In this document: piece by piece, positions 1 through 6,575 of the stretch | Numbering within the stretch: position 1 is the first letter of the stretch | Layout: every line of letters starts with the position of its first letter | NCBI GenBank assembly: GCA_900549355.1 | Contig: UROA01000050.1 | Coordinates: forward strand, 1 to 12,661 | Direction: 5' to 3' | From: an uncultured Collinsella sp. | GTDB lineage: Bacteria > Actinomycetota > Coriobacteriia > Coriobacteriales > Coriobacteriaceae | DNA: 12,661 nucleotides | Program-made: the position numbers and the translations under genes | The notes under the pieces: generated by a model | What the model saw: the letters and a program-made list of their open reading frames with translations, nothing else | The model's database searches: none | Told to the model about the DNA's origin: nothing

Positions 1-1188
1 GGCCCGCGTCTTGCCGAGAGCTACCTCAACGACGATGCCGTGCTCACCTGCGCCGTAAAGTCGGGAGCTAAGGCAATTCATCCAGGCTATGGCTTTTTCT
101 CCGAGAAGGCGAGCTTTGTGCGCGACTGCGACAAGTATGGCCTGGCGTTTGTCGGTCCTTCGGCCGAGGTGATCGACAGCATGGGCGACAAGGACGCCGC
201 GCGCCGAACGGCTGCCGCGGCGGGCGTGCCCATCGTGCCCGGCTGCGATTTGCTCAAAAGCCCCGAGGAGGCGACGGCCGAGGCCGAGCGCATTGGCTGC
301 CCCGTGCTTATTAAGGCGCGTGCAGGTGGTGGCGGTCGCGGCATTCGCAAGGTCGAGCGCGTGGAAGATGCGGCAAAGGCCTTTATTGAAGCACGCGCCG
401 AGGGCGAGGCCGTTTTTGGCGACGGCGAGTGCTACATGGAGAAGTTCGTCGCGCCGGCGCACCATGTCGAGGTGCAGATTATGGCCGATAAGCAGGGCCA
501 TGTGTTTTCGCTCGGCGAGCGCGAGTGCTCGGTGCAGCGCCGCAACCAAAAGCTGATCGAGGAGAGCCCCGCGCCGTGCCTCGACGGACACGACGACATT
601 CGTGCTCGCATGCACAAGGCAGCGCGTGACCTGGCTCGTGCCGTCGGCTACGAAGGAGCCGGTACCATCGAGTTCCTGTATTCGGACGACGGCGATTTCT
701 ACTTTATGGAAATGAACACGCGCTTGCAGGTGGAGCATCCGGTTACGGAGTTTGTGACCGATACCGACTTGGTCAAGTGGCAGCTGCGCGTGGCAGCCGG
801 CCAGTCTCTGCCCTTTGAGCAGGAGGACATGCCGATCCGCAACCACGCCATGGAGTGCCGCATCAATGCCGAAACGCCGGACTTTCTGCCGTCATGCGGA
901 ACGGTCACCGCGTTGCGTGTGCCGGGTGGCCCGCGCGTGCGCTGGGATTCCGCCATGTTTACCGGTGCGAAAGTTCCGCCGTACTACGACTCCATGCTCG
1001 GCAAGCTCATCGTGTGTGCGCCCACGCGTGACGGCGCCATTCGCAAGATGCGCTCGGCCCTGGGCGAGCTCGTGATTGAGGGCGTGAGCGAAAACAGCGA
1101 GCTTCAGCTCGACGTGCTGGCAAACGACGAGTTCTTGTCGGGCATGTATCACACCGATCTGATGGGACATCTCTATGCTGATGAATAG
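1..1188 (+). CDS. accC: Biotin carboxylase subunit of acetyl-CoA carboxylase (5' end outside window)
   Basis: This is the biotin carboxylase of acetyl-CoA carboxylase, which uses ATP and bicarbonate to carboxylate biotin on the carrier protein AccB in the first step of fatty-acid synthesis. The frame is already open at base 1 and begins in the AESYLN region that lies near residue 55 of full-length proteins, so about 55 residues are missing; the GTG at 40 is an internal codon. Visible residues 109-114 are the glycine-rich ATP-grasp loop (GGGGRG). The stretch RECSVQRRNQK sits at about 174-184. The catalytic MEMNTRLQVEHP block is at about 236-247, with the Glu, Asn and Arg (237, 239, 241) that act in bicarbonate and biotin chemistry. 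The C-terminal domain looks complete. The stop codon lies inside the start of the accD-accA gene, so the two are co-transcribed and probably translationally coupled. accB is expected just upstream. Pyruvate or other biotin carboxylases share the fold; the neighbour fixes the assignment. Confidence 0.95.
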   Translation, partial: GPRLAESYLNDDAVLTCAVKSGAKAIHPGYGFFSEKASFVRDCDKYGLAFVGPSAEVIDSMGDKDAARRTAAAAGVPIVPGCDLLKSPEEATAEAERIGCPVLIKARAGGGGRGIRKVERVEDAAKAFIEARAEGEAVFGDGECYMEKFVAPAHHVEVQIMADKQGHVFSLGERECSVQRRNQKLIEESPAPCLDGHDDIRARMHKAARDLARAVGYEGAGTIEFLYSDDGDFYFMEMNTRLQVEHPVTEFVTDTDLVKWQLRVAAGQSLPFEQEDMPIRNHAMECRINAETPDFLPSCGTVTALRVPGGPRVRWDSAMFTGAKVPPYYDSMLGKLIVCAPTRDGAIRKMRSALGELVIEGVSENSELQLDVLANDEFLSGMYHTDLMGHLYADE

Positions 1189-2899
1189 AAAAGCGAAGAC
1201 GGTCAACGTCCTCGAGGGGCCGATGACCGAGTCGTGCGCCGAGTTTCCCGCGCGCCACGTGTTTATCAAGTGCCCCGAGTGCCGTCGCGTGATCGATGAG
1301 GCACGCCTGCACGACAACCTCGAGGTCTGCCCTCGTTGCGGCAAACACTTTCGTGTGAGCGGTCGCGCGCGCATGCGCATGACGGTCGACGAGGGCACGT
1401 TTGAGGAATGGAATGCCAATCTGGCGTCGGAGGACTTCCTCTCGTTTCCCGGCTATGCCGATAAGCTCAAGAGCGTGAGCGAACGTTCGGGCGAGCGCGA
1501 TGCCGTTGTGTGCGGCAGGGGCAAAATCTGCGGTTGCGATACCGCGCTCTTCTTTATGGACGCCAACTTTATGATGGGCTCGATGGGCTCCGTGGTGGGC
1601 GAGAAGATCTGTCGCACATTTGAGCATGCAACCGAGCTGGGATTGCCAGTTGTCGGCTTTACCGTTTCGGGCGGTGCGCGCATGCAAGAGGGCGTGACAT
1701 CGCTTATGCAGATGGCCAAGATTTCTGCGGCGGTTCGGCGCCACAGCGAGGCGGGCGGCCTGTATATCACGGTGCTCACCGACCCCACGACCGGAGGCGT
1801 AACCGCGAGCTTTGCCATGGAGGGCGACATTATCCTGGCCGAGCCCGATGCCCTGACGGCATTTGCCGGCCCGCGCGTGATCGAGCAGAACATGCACAAG
1901 CGACTGCCCAAGGGATTCCAGCGCTCCGAGTTTTTGCTGGAGCACGGCTTTTGCGATGCCGTTGTTCCGCGTGGCGAGATCGCGCTCACGGTAGGCGAGC
2001 TGCTGGCGCTGCACGAAGGGCACGCGCCCAGCCTGGGGGCACCGCATGAGACCGTGCATACGGGGCGCCGCGGCAAAAAGCTGGGACACTTGTTTAAGCG
2101 CTCGGCGGCACCAAAAACCGCGCTCGAGATTGTCAAGCAGACCCGCTCGGCAGATCGCGCCACGGCGGGCGAGATGATCTCGCTGGGCCTGGATGGATTT
2201 GTGGAGCTGCATGGCGACCGTTACTTTGGTGACGACGCCGCCGTGGTGGCTGGCATTGGCTGGAAAGACGGGCGACCCGTGACGGTTATCGCCGTCGAGC
2301 GCGGTACCACGACCAAAGAGCGCATGCGTCGCAACTTTGGTATGGCACATCCCGAGGGCTACCGCAAAGCGCGTCGCCTTATGCGCCAGGCCGAAAAGTT
2401 TGGTCGACCGGTTCTGTGTCTGGTCGATACTTCGGGCGCGTTTTGCGGCATCGGTGCCGAGGAGCGCGGCCAGGGCGAGGCGATTGCCCAGAATCTCATG
2501 GAGATGAGCGGCCTCAAGACGCCGATTGTCTCGGTGGTGACAGGCGAGGGCGGCTCTGGTGGCGCGCTGGCGCTGTCCGTGGCCGACCGCATCCTGATGC
2601 TCTCGAGCTCGGCCTATTCGGTCGTGAGCCCCGAGGCCTGTGCGTCGATCCTGTGGAAGGATACCGAGCGCGCGAATGAGGCCGCCGAGGCGCTTAAGCT
2701 CACGGCCCCCGATCTGTTGGCGCTCGGCATCATCGACGGCATTGTTGACGATAGGGGCCTGTCGCATGAGGAGATCGCCGGTGCCGTCATGTCCTCGGCA
2801 TTTGATGCCTTCGATACGCTTGGGCAGCTCGACGACGCGACCCTCACAAACCTCCGCTACGAAAAGTACCGCGCAATCGGTCAGTACCGCACGATGTGA
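1175..2899 (+). CDS. accDA: Fused acetyl-CoA carboxylase carboxyltransferase, beta (AccD) plus alpha (AccA)
   Basis: This 574-residue protein joins both halves of the carboxyltransferase that moves CO2 from carboxybiotin to acetyl-CoA, giving malonyl-CoA. Residues about 28-290 are AccD-like. A Cys4 zinc ribbon (C33, C36, C52, C55) is followed by the crotonase-fold core with GGARMQEG at 166-173. Residues about 315-560 are AccA-like, with ELHGDRYFGDD, RRNFGMAHPEGYRKA, GIGAEERGQGEAIAQNLMEM and GEGGSGGALAL (457-467). The joint at about 290-314 is a short basic linker. The helical N-terminal segment seen in separate AccA proteins is absent. A usual DTPGAYPGIGAEE loop reads DTSGAFCGIGAEE here. The start overlaps the accC stop by 14 nt; ATG 1181 is an alternative start two codons in. 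The frame is open throughout, so this is a true fusion and not two genes. Confidence 0.95.
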   Translation: MLMNRKAKTVNVLEGPMTESCAEFPARHVFIKCPECRRVIDEARLHDNLEVCPRCGKHFRVSGRARMRMTVDEGTFEEWNANLASEDFLSFPGYADKLKSVSERSGERDAVVCGRGKICGCDTALFFMDANFMMGSMGSVVGEKICRTFEHATELGLPVVGFTVSGGARMQEGVTSLMQMAKISAAVRRHSEAGGLYITVLTDPTTGGVTASFAMEGDIILAEPDALTAFAGPRVIEQNMHKRLPKGFQRSEFLLEHGFCDAVVPRGEIALTVGELLALHEGHAPSLGAPHETVHTGRRGKKLGHLFKRSAAPKTALEIVKQTRSADRATAGEMISLGLDGFVELHGDRYFGDDAAVVAGIGWKDGRPVTVIAVERGTTTKERMRRNFGMAHPEGYRKARRLMRQAEKFGRPVLCLVDTSGAFCGIGAEERGQGEAIAQNLMEMSGLKTPIVSVVTGEGGSGGALALSVADRILMLSSSAYSVVSPEACASILWKDTERANEAAEALKLTAPDLLALGIIDGIVDDRGLSHEEIAGAVMSSAFDAFDTLGQLDDATLTNLRYEKYRAIGQYRTM

Positions 2900-2925
2900 C
2901 AAAGGGACAGCCCGCATGTCATATT
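2898..2925 (+). repeat. REP-like repeat, copy 1 (GACAAAGGGACAG type)
   Basis: This stretch begins with GACAAAGGGACAGCC and ends with CGCATGTCATATT. It starts inside the accDA stop codon. Nearly the same sequence occurs at 4162-4190, with one extra C and two substitutions, so two copies bracket the EIIC gene. Resemblance to GGGACAG-type REP elements tied to Y1 (RAYT) transposases is from memory, not a search. It supplies a Shine-Dalgarno-like AAAGGGA and an ATG (2916) that could serve the next gene. Confidence 0.6.
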
Positions 2926-2939
2926 GGGAAAGGCGTTCC

Positions 2940-4154
2940 ATGCTACAAGTTTCTAACACCTCGTTTACAACGTCGGTTTCATCAAACGCCATGGCCGTGG
3001 TGGACTATCTGTCCAAAAGCATGATGTCGGCGCTGCCGTTTATTGTCTGCGCGGCGTTGTTCCGCACCGTCGCTGTCATTATGGGCGAAGGCATGCTGGG
3101 CCTGTGGTCTGCCGATTCCGATATCTATCGCCTGTTCTACAGTTGGCTCTATAACGCCGGCTACTACTTTTTGCCCATTTATCTTGGTTGGGCGGCCGCC
3201 CGCCAGCTCGGTTGCTCGGAGCAGCTGGGCATGATGCTGGGCGGCGTATTGATTGCGCCCGATCTGCTTAAGCTCGTCGATGCCGCATCGACGACGGGGG
3301 CATCGATGACTTCCGTGTATGGTCTGCTTCCCGCGCCGGTCAACGATTACACGACGACTGTTATTCCGGTTCTCATCTCGGTGCCCGTGCTATGGCGAGT
3401 GGAGTGTTTCTTTCAGCGCGTTATCCCTAAGGCCGTGGCGTTTTCGTTCGTTCCGTTTGCGACCATGCTTGTCATGGTTCCGGTTTCGCTGTGCATTACG
3501 GCGCCGGCGGGCAGCTATCTGGGCATGCTGTTGGGCCAGCTTATGTTTATGCTTGGCAATTCCGGTGGCATCGTGTCGCTGCTCACGCTCATGGGGCTTG
3601 CCGCGGGCTGGGAGTTCCTAAAGATCGCCGGCGTCAGCAACGTTGTCCTATCGCTTGCCTACGCGCAGTTCATGAGTGTGGGAACGGATTCGTGCATCCT
3701 GATCGCCGCGACGATGGCGACGTTCGCCGTTTGGGGCATGCCCTTTGGCGCGTCGCTCCGCGTTGCGGATAAGGACGAGAAGGCACTCATGCTGGGCTAT
3801 TCAATCTCGGGTATTCTTGGCGGCGTAAGCGAGCCGGCGCTGTACGGTTGCGGCTTTAAATATGGCAGGTGCCTGACGTGCATGGCCATTGGCGGCGCCG
3901 TCGGAGGCCTTGTTGCGGCCGTGGGCCACGTTACGGCCTATATCATCGGCATGACGAATGTCCTCATGGTCATTGGCTTTGCCACGGGCGGCATCTCGAA
4001 CCTGCTGTGGTGCTGTGCTGCCGGCGGTGTGGCATTTGCGGTGTCTGCGGCGCTGAGCTACTGCTTTGGCGTGGTGCCGACGAAGGGGCAGGCGGCAGAA
4101 GACGAAGCCGATTTGCCCGAAACCTCGAAGAGCGCGGCCGAAGCAAGCGCATAA
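2940..4154 (+). CDS. Solitary PTS EIIC permease, glucose/beta-glucoside superfamily
   Basis: This is an integral membrane protein of 404 residues (412 if ATG 2916 is used). It has about ten hydrophobic segments and a hydrophilic, Glu-rich tail from about residue 381. The family is recognised from the order of motifs: an early ALPFIV helix, YYFLPIYLGWAAARQ (about 75-89), VIPVLISVPVLWRVE (141-155), and the signature GVSEPALYG at 295-303, matching the G(I/V)(S/T)EPA(I/L)YG loop of Bgl-type EIIC domains. Such domains carry sugars across the membrane while EIIB phosphorylates them. No EIIB cysteine domain, EIIA domain, glycosidase or antiterminator is next to it, so the substrate is unknown. The segment that usually holds Gly-Leu-His reads Ala-Gly-Trp (222-224), suggesting divergence at the sugar site. 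I prefer ATG 2940 because GGAAAGG lies 6-7 nt before it; ATG 2916 has AAAGGGA at a slightly longer spacing inside the repeat. Confidence 0.8.
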   Translation: MLQVSNTSFTTSVSSNAMAVVDYLSKSMMSALPFIVCAALFRTVAVIMGEGMLGLWSADSDIYRLFYSWLYNAGYYFLPIYLGWAAARQLGCSEQLGMMLGGVLIAPDLLKLVDAASTTGASMTSVYGLLPAPVNDYTTTVIPVLISVPVLWRVECFFQRVIPKAVAFSFVPFATMLVMVPVSLCITAPAGSYLGMLLGQLMFMLGNSGGIVSLLTLMGLAAGWEFLKIAGVSNVVLSLAYAQFMSVGTDSCILIAATMATFAVWGMPFGASLRVADKDEKALMLGYSISGILGGVSEPALYGCGFKYGRCLTCMAIGGAVGGLVAAVGHVTAYIIGMTNVLMVIGFATGGISNLLWCCAAGGVAFAVSAALSYCFGVVPTKGQAAEDEADLPETSKSAAEASA

Positions 4155-4161
4155 ATCGATC

Positions 4162-4190
4162 GACAAAGGGACAGCCCCGCATGACACATT
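4162..4190 (+). repeat. REP-like repeat, copy 2 (GACAAAGGGACAG type)
   Basis: This is the second copy of the repeat at 2898-2925. It lies 7 bp after the EIIC stop codon and just before the terminator. It reads GACAAAGGGACAGCCCCGC and ends in ATGACACATT. The pair bounds the EIIC gene almost exactly, as if the gene were a cassette. Confidence 0.6.
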
Positions 4191-4194
4191 CCAA

Positions 4195-4225
4195 GGTCGT
4201 GGCCCGTGTGGGTTGCGGCCTTTTT
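4195..4225 (+). terminator. Intrinsic terminator after the EIIC gene
   Basis: An 11-bp stem pairs GGTCGTGGCCC (4195-4205) with GGGTTGCGGCC (4210-4220), including some G-U pairs, around a GTGT loop. It is followed directly by five T residues (4221-4225). It probably ends the transcript covering accC, accDA and the EIIC gene. Confidence 0.85.
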
Positions 4226-4257
4226 GTATCTGGGGGACAAAGTGGCTACACTACAAT
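4224..4257 (+). promoter_or_regulatory. Candidate promoter for the CDF transporter gene
   Basis: TTGTAT (4224-4229), in the terminator T-tract, is 17 bp from TACACT (4247-4252). TACAAT (4252-4257) overlaps as a second possible -10. The match is imperfect, but a promoter is expected here because the preceding terminator isolates the next gene. The start codon is 48 bp beyond the -10. Confidence 0.35.
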
Positions 4258-4304
4258 CCGTTTGAGCAATAGATATATAGGTAGTACCGTGGGGGCGGAT
4301 GTAG

Positions 4305-5459
4305 ATGGTCGAGTGGATTGTTAAGCGTGCGCAGGGCGACCGTGCGCGCGTGGGCACGTTGACGGGCGTGGTGTGTATTCTCGCCAATGTTGCGCTTTGT
4401 GCTGCGAAGGGTGCAATTGGCGTGCTGTCGGGATCGGTTTCGATCGTGGCGGATGCCATGAACAACCTGTCCGATGCCAGCTCGAATATCGTGAGCGTGC
4501 TGGGCTTTAAGCTGGCGAGCAAGCCGGCCGACCCCGAGCATCCTTACGGTCACGGTCGCTACGAGTATCTCTCGGGTCTGGTCGTGGCGGCGCTCGTGCT
4601 GCTGATTGGCATCGAACTGGTGAAGTCCTCGGTTGAGCGTATCGTCAACCCGGAGCCTGTCGAGTTCTCGCTTGCCCTGGTGGCAGTCCTGGCGCTTTCG
4701 ATGGTTGTTAAGCTGTGGATGGCGGCGCTCAACCAAAAGCTCGGCGACCGTATCGAGTCCGAGACGCTGCATGCGACCGCGCAGGATTCCAAGAACGATG
4801 TCCTTGCCACAGGCGCCGTGTTAGCGTGCGCAATTGTTTCGCAGGTGACGCACATCAACCTTGACGCATGGGTCGGCCTTGCCGTTGGCGCCTATATTGG
4901 CTGGAGCGGCTTTGAACTTATTCAAGATACGGTGAGCCCGCTTTTGGGTCAGTCGCCCGATCCTAAGCTGGTCAAGCACATTCGAGACAAGATTATGAGC
5001 TATCCCGGCGTTTTGGGCGTTCACGATCTGATGGTTCACGACTACGGCCCGGGCAGGAAGTTCGCAAGCGCTCACGCCGAGATGGCAGCCGAGGCCAGCC
5101 CGCTGGAAAGTCACGACACGCTCGATAACATCGAGCAGTCGTTTAGGAACGAAGACGGCATGATTGTCACGCTCCATTACGACCCCATCGTGACCGACGA
5201 TCCCAAGGTGGCGAGCATGCGTTTACGCATTAACGCCATGGCCCAACAGATCGATAGCCGCCTTTCGATTCATGATCTGCGCTGTGTGCCGGGTCCCACG
5301 CACACCAACGTGATCTTTGACTGCGTGCGTCCCTCGGATCTGCAGATGAGTGCCGAAGACGTAAAACACGCGCTGGCACAACGGGTCGAGTCGGAATACC
5401 CCAAGTCGATTGCCAAGATCACGATCGATGAAGACTATGTTGGGCATACCCACGAGTAG
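4305..5459 (+). CDS. Cation diffusion facilitator (CDF) metal exporter
   Basis: This 384-residue membrane antiporter expels a divalent metal in exchange for protons. Six membrane segments lie within residues about 15-210. The TM2 motif VADAMNNLSD places N53 and D57, and the TM5 motif DSKND places D161 and D165, at the transport metal site. An Asn-Asp/Asp-Asp set, rather than the Asp-Asp/His-Asp set of zinc exporters such as YiiP, points to manganese (MntE-like) or iron; this is inference from family knowledge. A His-rich loop (HPYGHGRYEY, 79-88) follows TM2. The cytoplasmic domain starts at about 212. A second, similar segment (IHDLRCVPGPTHTNVIFDC, roughly 277-295 after the first domain's VHDLMVHDYGPG) suggests a duplicated C-terminal domain, explaining why it is longer than the usual 300 residues. 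The start ATG has a G-rich GGGGGCGGA upstream. It is separated from the EIIC gene by a terminator. Confidence 0.92.
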   Translation: MVEWIVKRAQGDRARVGTLTGVVCILANVALCAAKGAIGVLSGSVSIVADAMNNLSDASSNIVSVLGFKLASKPADPEHPYGHGRYEYLSGLVVAALVLLIGIELVKSSVERIVNPEPVEFSLALVAVLALSMVVKLWMAALNQKLGDRIESETLHATAQDSKNDVLATGAVLACAIVSQVTHINLDAWVGLAVGAYIGWSGFELIQDTVSPLLGQSPDPKLVKHIRDKIMSYPGVLGVHDLMVHDYGPGRKFASAHAEMAAEASPLESHDTLDNIEQSFRNEDGMIVTLHYDPIVTDDPKVASMRLRINAMAQQIDSRLSIHDLRCVPGPTHTNVIFDCVRPSDLQMSAEDVKHALAQRVESEYPKSIAKITIDEDYVGHTHE

Positions 5460-5498
5460 GGCTGCGCCGGCAAAGCAAGTTATACAGAAGGGGAGAGC

Positions 5499-6119
5499 AT
5501 GAAGCGCCTATACCTACTCCGCCACGGCCAGACGGAATTCAACGTCAAAAAGCTCGTCCAAGGTCGCTGCGATTCACCGCTCACCGATTTGGGCTGTCAG
5601 CAAGCCGGGATAGCAGCCGCATGGCTCAAAGCCCACAACGTCGTTCCCGACAAAGTGGCCTCATCACCCTTAGGCCGAGCCATGGACACAGCTCAGCGCG
5701 TCGCAACCGAACTCCTCGGCCCGGACGCAGCCGTCGAACCCTGCGAAGGCATCATCGAGCGCAGCTACGGTACCTTCGAAGAAGGCCCCCACGACGCCCT
5801 GCCCACCGACGTCTGGGATCCGGGCGAGGATTTGGTCCCCTTTGGAGGAGAGGGAAGCAAAGCGTTGCAAGAACGCATGGTAGCCACCCTCACCAATCTC
5901 ATAAGCGCCGAGGATATCGAGACCCTCCTAGCAGTAAGCCACGGCAGCGCCAGCCGCCAATTCATCAAGGCCGCAGCCCCAGAGGGCTTTGAGCTCCCAA
6001 CAAAACTCCCCAACTGTGCCATCATGATCTTCGATTTCGATGAGGCGAAGCCACAAGGGGAGCCAATGCAATGCAAGTTCACCCTCCAGCAAATAGTGGA
6101 CCCCCAACAAAGTAATTAG
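5499..6119 (+). CDS. Histidine phosphatase family protein (phosphoglycerate mutase-like)
   Basis: This 206-residue cytoplasmic enzyme belongs to the branch-1 histidine phosphatase superfamily. LLRHGQTEFN at 6-15 holds the catalytic RHG with the phospho-accepting H9. R60 in SPLGRAMDTA binds phosphate, E87 in IIERSYGTFEE is the likely proton donor, and VSHGS supplies the second histidine H148. The length fits small broad-range phosphatases rather than the 230-250-residue dPGM enzymes, so the substrate cannot be named. The start is supported by AAGGGGAGAG immediately upstream. It lies 39 bp after the CDF gene and may be co-transcribed, although TTATACAG at 5479-5486 could be a -10. Codon use is odd beside its neighbours, with more CTA, ATA, ACA and CCA codons and a C-rich rather than G-rich coding strand. 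Confidence 0.9.
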   Translation: MKRLYLLRHGQTEFNVKKLVQGRCDSPLTDLGCQQAGIAAAWLKAHNVVPDKVASSPLGRAMDTAQRVATELLGPDAAVEPCEGIIERSYGTFEEGPHDALPTDVWDPGEDLVPFGGEGSKALQERMVATLTNLISAEDIETLLAVSHGSASRQFIKAAAPEGFELPTKLPNCAIMIFDFDEAKPQGEPMQCKFTLQQIVDPQQSN

Positions 6120-6163
6120 CTGAGCGAGCAGAGTAAAGCAGACATCAACGTGTCGTCTCTCGA

Positions 6164-6308
6164 GCTTTGGCGGAGGGGCGGGCCCGAGACTAATTAAGGT
6201 TGTCGCGAGTTCCGCACGAACAGGAGAGCACTTAATGGGCTCTCCGTCGTGAGCAGGACTGTAGAGCAGCAACCTTAATTAGTCTCGGGCCCGCCCCTCC
6301 GCCAAAGC
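6164..6308. repeat. 145-bp inverted-repeat module: perfect 39-bp arms around a structured 67-nt loop
   Basis: The arm at 6164-6202 is the exact reverse complement of the arm at 6270-6308, 39 of 39 bases. The 67-nt interior folds further in nested order: AGTTC (6208-6212) with GGACT (6256-6260), CACGA (6215-6219) with TCGTG (6247-6251), and GGAGAGC (6223-6229) with GCTCTCC (6239-6245), leaving a 9-nt apical loop. No T-run follows either arm, so it is not a classical intrinsic terminator. I found no target-site duplication at the borders and no transposase. It could be a MITE-like element, a very stable bidirectional terminator or RNA processing site, or a structured RNA. The pairing is certain, the role unknown. 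Confidence 0.9.
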
Positions 6309-6365
6309 CCAGGCGACTCCACGCACTTTACCTGCGTAAACAATGTGAGTGAAATATGAATCTCG

Positions 6366-6392
6366 ATGGATACGCCCGCAGCCGTGTATACT
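6366..6392 (+). promoter_or_regulatory. Promoter/operator-like element upstream of rplC, copy 1
   Basis: This block ends in GTGTATACT, giving a -10-like TATACT (6387-6392). A closely similar 26-bp block lies before rplB at 8231-8256, matching at 23 of 26 positions. A dyad flanks the core here: CGCAGC (6377-6382) with GCTGTG (6398-6403), one G-U pair. No good -35 hexamer is visible at 16-18 bp. The repeat in two equivalent positions argues for a promoter or regulator site driving ribosomal-protein transcription. Confidence 0.5.
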
Positions 6393-6575
6393 AAACAGCT
6401 GTGTGAAACCAGGGGAGTATTCTGGCTGGACAAAATGCCTGCTTAATAGGGTTGTCAGGTAGTTCGGGCACAATACAAGGCTGGGGAGCACGTTGTGTAA
6501 GTAGTGGTCCTCTAGGGGCGTACGCTCGGTGGTGTACGCATTGTCCCAAGACCACGCGAGAGTTGGGATCATATC
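6393..6575 (+). promoter_or_regulatory. Long foldable 5' leader of rplC
   Basis: About 180 nt separate the promoter-like element from the L3 start and contain no gene. Several stems can form: CACAA (6469-6473) with TTGTG (6493-6497); GTGGTC (6504-6509) with GACCAC (6550-6555), enclosing GCGTAC (6518-6523) with GTACGC (6534-6539); TCCCAA (6544-6549) with TTGGGA (6563-6568); and GATCA (6567-6571) with TGATC (6577-6581) at the start codon. The GACCAC strand is the loop of the TCCCAA hairpin, so these pairings form a pseudoknot or compete. An autoregulatory leader like the L4-controlled S10 leader of E. coli is the obvious analogy, but no homology is claimed. Confidence 0.45.

Noticed and set aside
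1007..2992. A 661-codon open frame on the minus strand opposite accDA
   Set aside because: It lies antisense to an unmistakable AccD-AccA protein, has no family features, and is the usual by-product of high-GC codon bias.
4181..4324. A small plus-strand frame starting MTHSK in the second GACAAAGGGACAG repeat
   Set aside because: It runs through an intrinsic terminator and overlaps the CDF start; the ATG belongs to the repeat.
6164..6308. Reading the inverted repeat as an ordinary rho-independent terminator
   Set aside because: Neither strand has a T-run after the arm, the loop is 67 nt, and a perfect 39-bp stem is far longer than needed.
6454..6478. A second promoter (TTGTCA with a downstream AATACA) in the rplC leader
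   Set aside because: The spacing is about 14 bp and the -10 is poor.
6310..6575. A remnant of rpsJ in the gap before rplC
   Set aside because: No frame there resembles S10; the sequence is AT-richer, full of stops and better explained as promoter and leader.
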